From Sandaracinaceae bacterium (GTDB taxonomy: Bacteria; Myxococcota_A; Polyangia; Polyangiales; Houyiibacteriaceae): 5,581 nt of DNA. How positions within the stretch are numbered: the stretch's first letter is position 1; each line of letters begins with the position of its first letter. Where the stretch lies: NCBI GenBank assembly GCA_012514415.1, contig JAAZAH010000304.1, positions 1 through 5,581 of the forward strand. The letters run 5' to 3'. The position numbers were made by a program, and so were the translations under genes. The notes below the pieces were generated by a model. It was not told the DNA's origin. It did no database searches and was given only the letters and a program-made list of their open reading frames with translations. Shown piece by piece: positions 4,626-5,581 of the stretch.

Positions 4626-5581
4626 TGCCCGGTCCGAGCTTCGATGGGGGCGCGCGCCGCGAGTCCGAGTCAAAGGCGCAGAGGGGGGACGCCGTGTTGG
4701 GATTTGATGATCGTCGATCCGAAAGGTTGTGTCGCCTCTCTGAACGAGATGAGCGCCCCATCCTGATCACGGGTGTCTGCGGCAGCCTTGGCCGGACGCT
4801 CGTCCGCGAGCTGCATCGAACGAGGCGGGTCATTGGCATCGATCGCCGCGCCTTTCCCGATCGTCCCAAGGACGTGCTCCATTTCGAGTTCGATCTGAGG
4901 CGAACGCGTGCAAAGGACATCTTTCGACAGGCGCGTCCAGCGGCGCTGATTCATCTTGGCGCCTTTCACGATCCGCGAAGCAGCCCGAAAGAGCGGCACT
5001 CGTGGAATATCGTCGGCTTCCAGCGGCTCCTCGATTATTCAGCGCAATTTCGGATCCCGAAGCTCATCATCCTCTCGGGCGCAGACGTCTACGGCGCGCA
5101 TCCTTCAAATCCGCAATTTCTCACGGAAGACGCCCCGCTTCTTGGCGCTCAAGAGAACGGCCATATGCGCGATCGTATCGAACTTGATATGCTCGCTCAG
5201 AGCCACCTCTGGCGTTATCCCGAGATCGAGACCGTGATCCTCCGCCCCGCGCATATCGTCGGCGCGATTCGGAGCCTCGCGAGCGGATACCTCCGGCTTG
5301 AGCGACCCTTCACGATCCTCGGCTACGATCCGATGGTGCAGATCACCGACGAGCGGGATGTGGCGCGGGCGATGATCCTCGCGCTCAAGCCGGGCGTTCG
5401 CGGCATCTTTAATATTCGTGGCTCGGGCGAGCTGCCCCTCTCAAAGCTCATCGAGCGCTCGGGTAAGCGCGCTATCCCCATCCCGCGATCGCTTCTACGC
5501 GGGGTCGTGAGCCGCGCCTTCCAGGTTCACCTCTCGGCCTTTACCGAGGGCGAGCTCGACCATCTCCGCTTCCCGTGCACC
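4625..5581 (+). CDS. Atypical SDR / NAD-dependent epimerase-like protein (3' truncated by window edge)
   Basis: The frame is open from ATG 4625 to the window edge, giving 319 visible residues. It is an extended or atypical short-chain dehydrogenase/reductase fold of the NAD-dependent epimerase/dehydratase type. Strand 1 and the dinucleotide loop are ILITGVCGSLG (46-56); Asp73 in GIDRR suggests NAD rather than NADP. FEFDL (87-91), LIHLGA (109-114), LIILSGADVYG (147-157), LRPAHIVG (207-214) and ITDERDVA (240-247) follow in the normal order. Ser151 is at the usual catalytic serine position, but where YxxxK is expected the sequence reads His180-Met-Arg-Asp-Arg184, so both catalytic residues seem to be missing. 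It may bind a nucleotide without classical epimerase chemistry. The first 44 residues are polar and unlike the family; a GTG at 4694 (Val24) with AGGGGGG at 4682-4688 is a credible alternative start. Overlap with the upstream stop (TGATG) implies translational coupling with the acyltransferase. Substrate unknown. Confidence 0.85.
   Translation, partial: MPGPSFDGGARRESESKAQRGDAVLGFDDRRSERLCRLSERDERPILITGVCGSLGRTLVRELHRTRRVIGIDRRAFPDRPKDVLHFEFDLRRTRAKDIFRQARPAALIHLGAFHDPRSSPKERHSWNIVGFQRLLDYSAQFRIPKLIILSGADVYGAHPSNPQFLTEDAPLLGAQENGHMRDRIELDMLAQSHLWRYPEIETVILRPAHIVGAIRSLASGYLRLERPFTILGYDPMVQITDERDVARAMILALKPGVRGIFNIRGSGELPLSKLIERSGKRAIPIPRSLLRGVVSRAFQVHLSAFTEGELDHLRFPCT

Noticed and set aside
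4956..5237. 93-residue plus-strand open frame inside the SDR region
   Set aside because: It is a different frame from the SDR protein, which continues uninterrupted through it with conserved motifs; the product is Ser/Arg-rich.

Overview
The window looks like a GC-rich bacterial chromosome segment. All genes lie on the + strand, tightly packed, with a strong preference for codons ending in G or C. Gene order, a Thermus-like cytosolic-type malate dehydrogenase, and an acyltransferase/SDR pair of a kind I associate with myxobacteria, related deltaproteobacteria and actinobacteria suggest a Myxococcota/deltaproteobacterial-like lineage. That placement is an inference; the window has no rRNA or other marker. 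I see no mobile elements, CRISPR, tRNA or phage genes.

Region 1 (1-3486) is a TCA-cycle operon: the 3' end of an NADP-type isocitrate dehydrogenase (icd), both subunits of succinyl-CoA synthetase (sucC, sucD) and malate dehydrogenase (mdh). Gaps are 37, 4 and 8 nt, and no terminator is visible between the genes, so co-transcription is likely. Together they cover isocitrate to 2-oxoglutarate, succinyl-CoA to succinate with NTP formation, and malate to oxaloacetate. The 2-oxoglutarate dehydrogenase, succinate dehydrogenase and fumarase steps are not in view.

Region 2 (3487-3716) is a noncoding or weakly coding spacer. It starts with a strong GC-rich hairpin that probably ends the TCA transcript. 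It continues with several inverted repeats: a perfect 10-bp pair with a competing internal arm, a 12-bp palindrome, and a small hairpin against the likely start codon of the next gene.

Region 3 (3717-5581) holds a PlsC-like lysophospholipid acyltransferase family protein and an atypical short-chain dehydrogenase/epimerase-like protein that runs off the right edge. The stop of the first overlaps the ATG of the second by one base (TGATG), so they are probably translationally coupled and share a pathway, plausibly lipid or envelope metabolism. The SDR protein has the dinucleotide-binding glycine motif but lacks the usual YxxxK catalytic pair. This coupled pair is the least understood part of the window and the best candidate for something not yet described; the rest is ordinary central metabolism.
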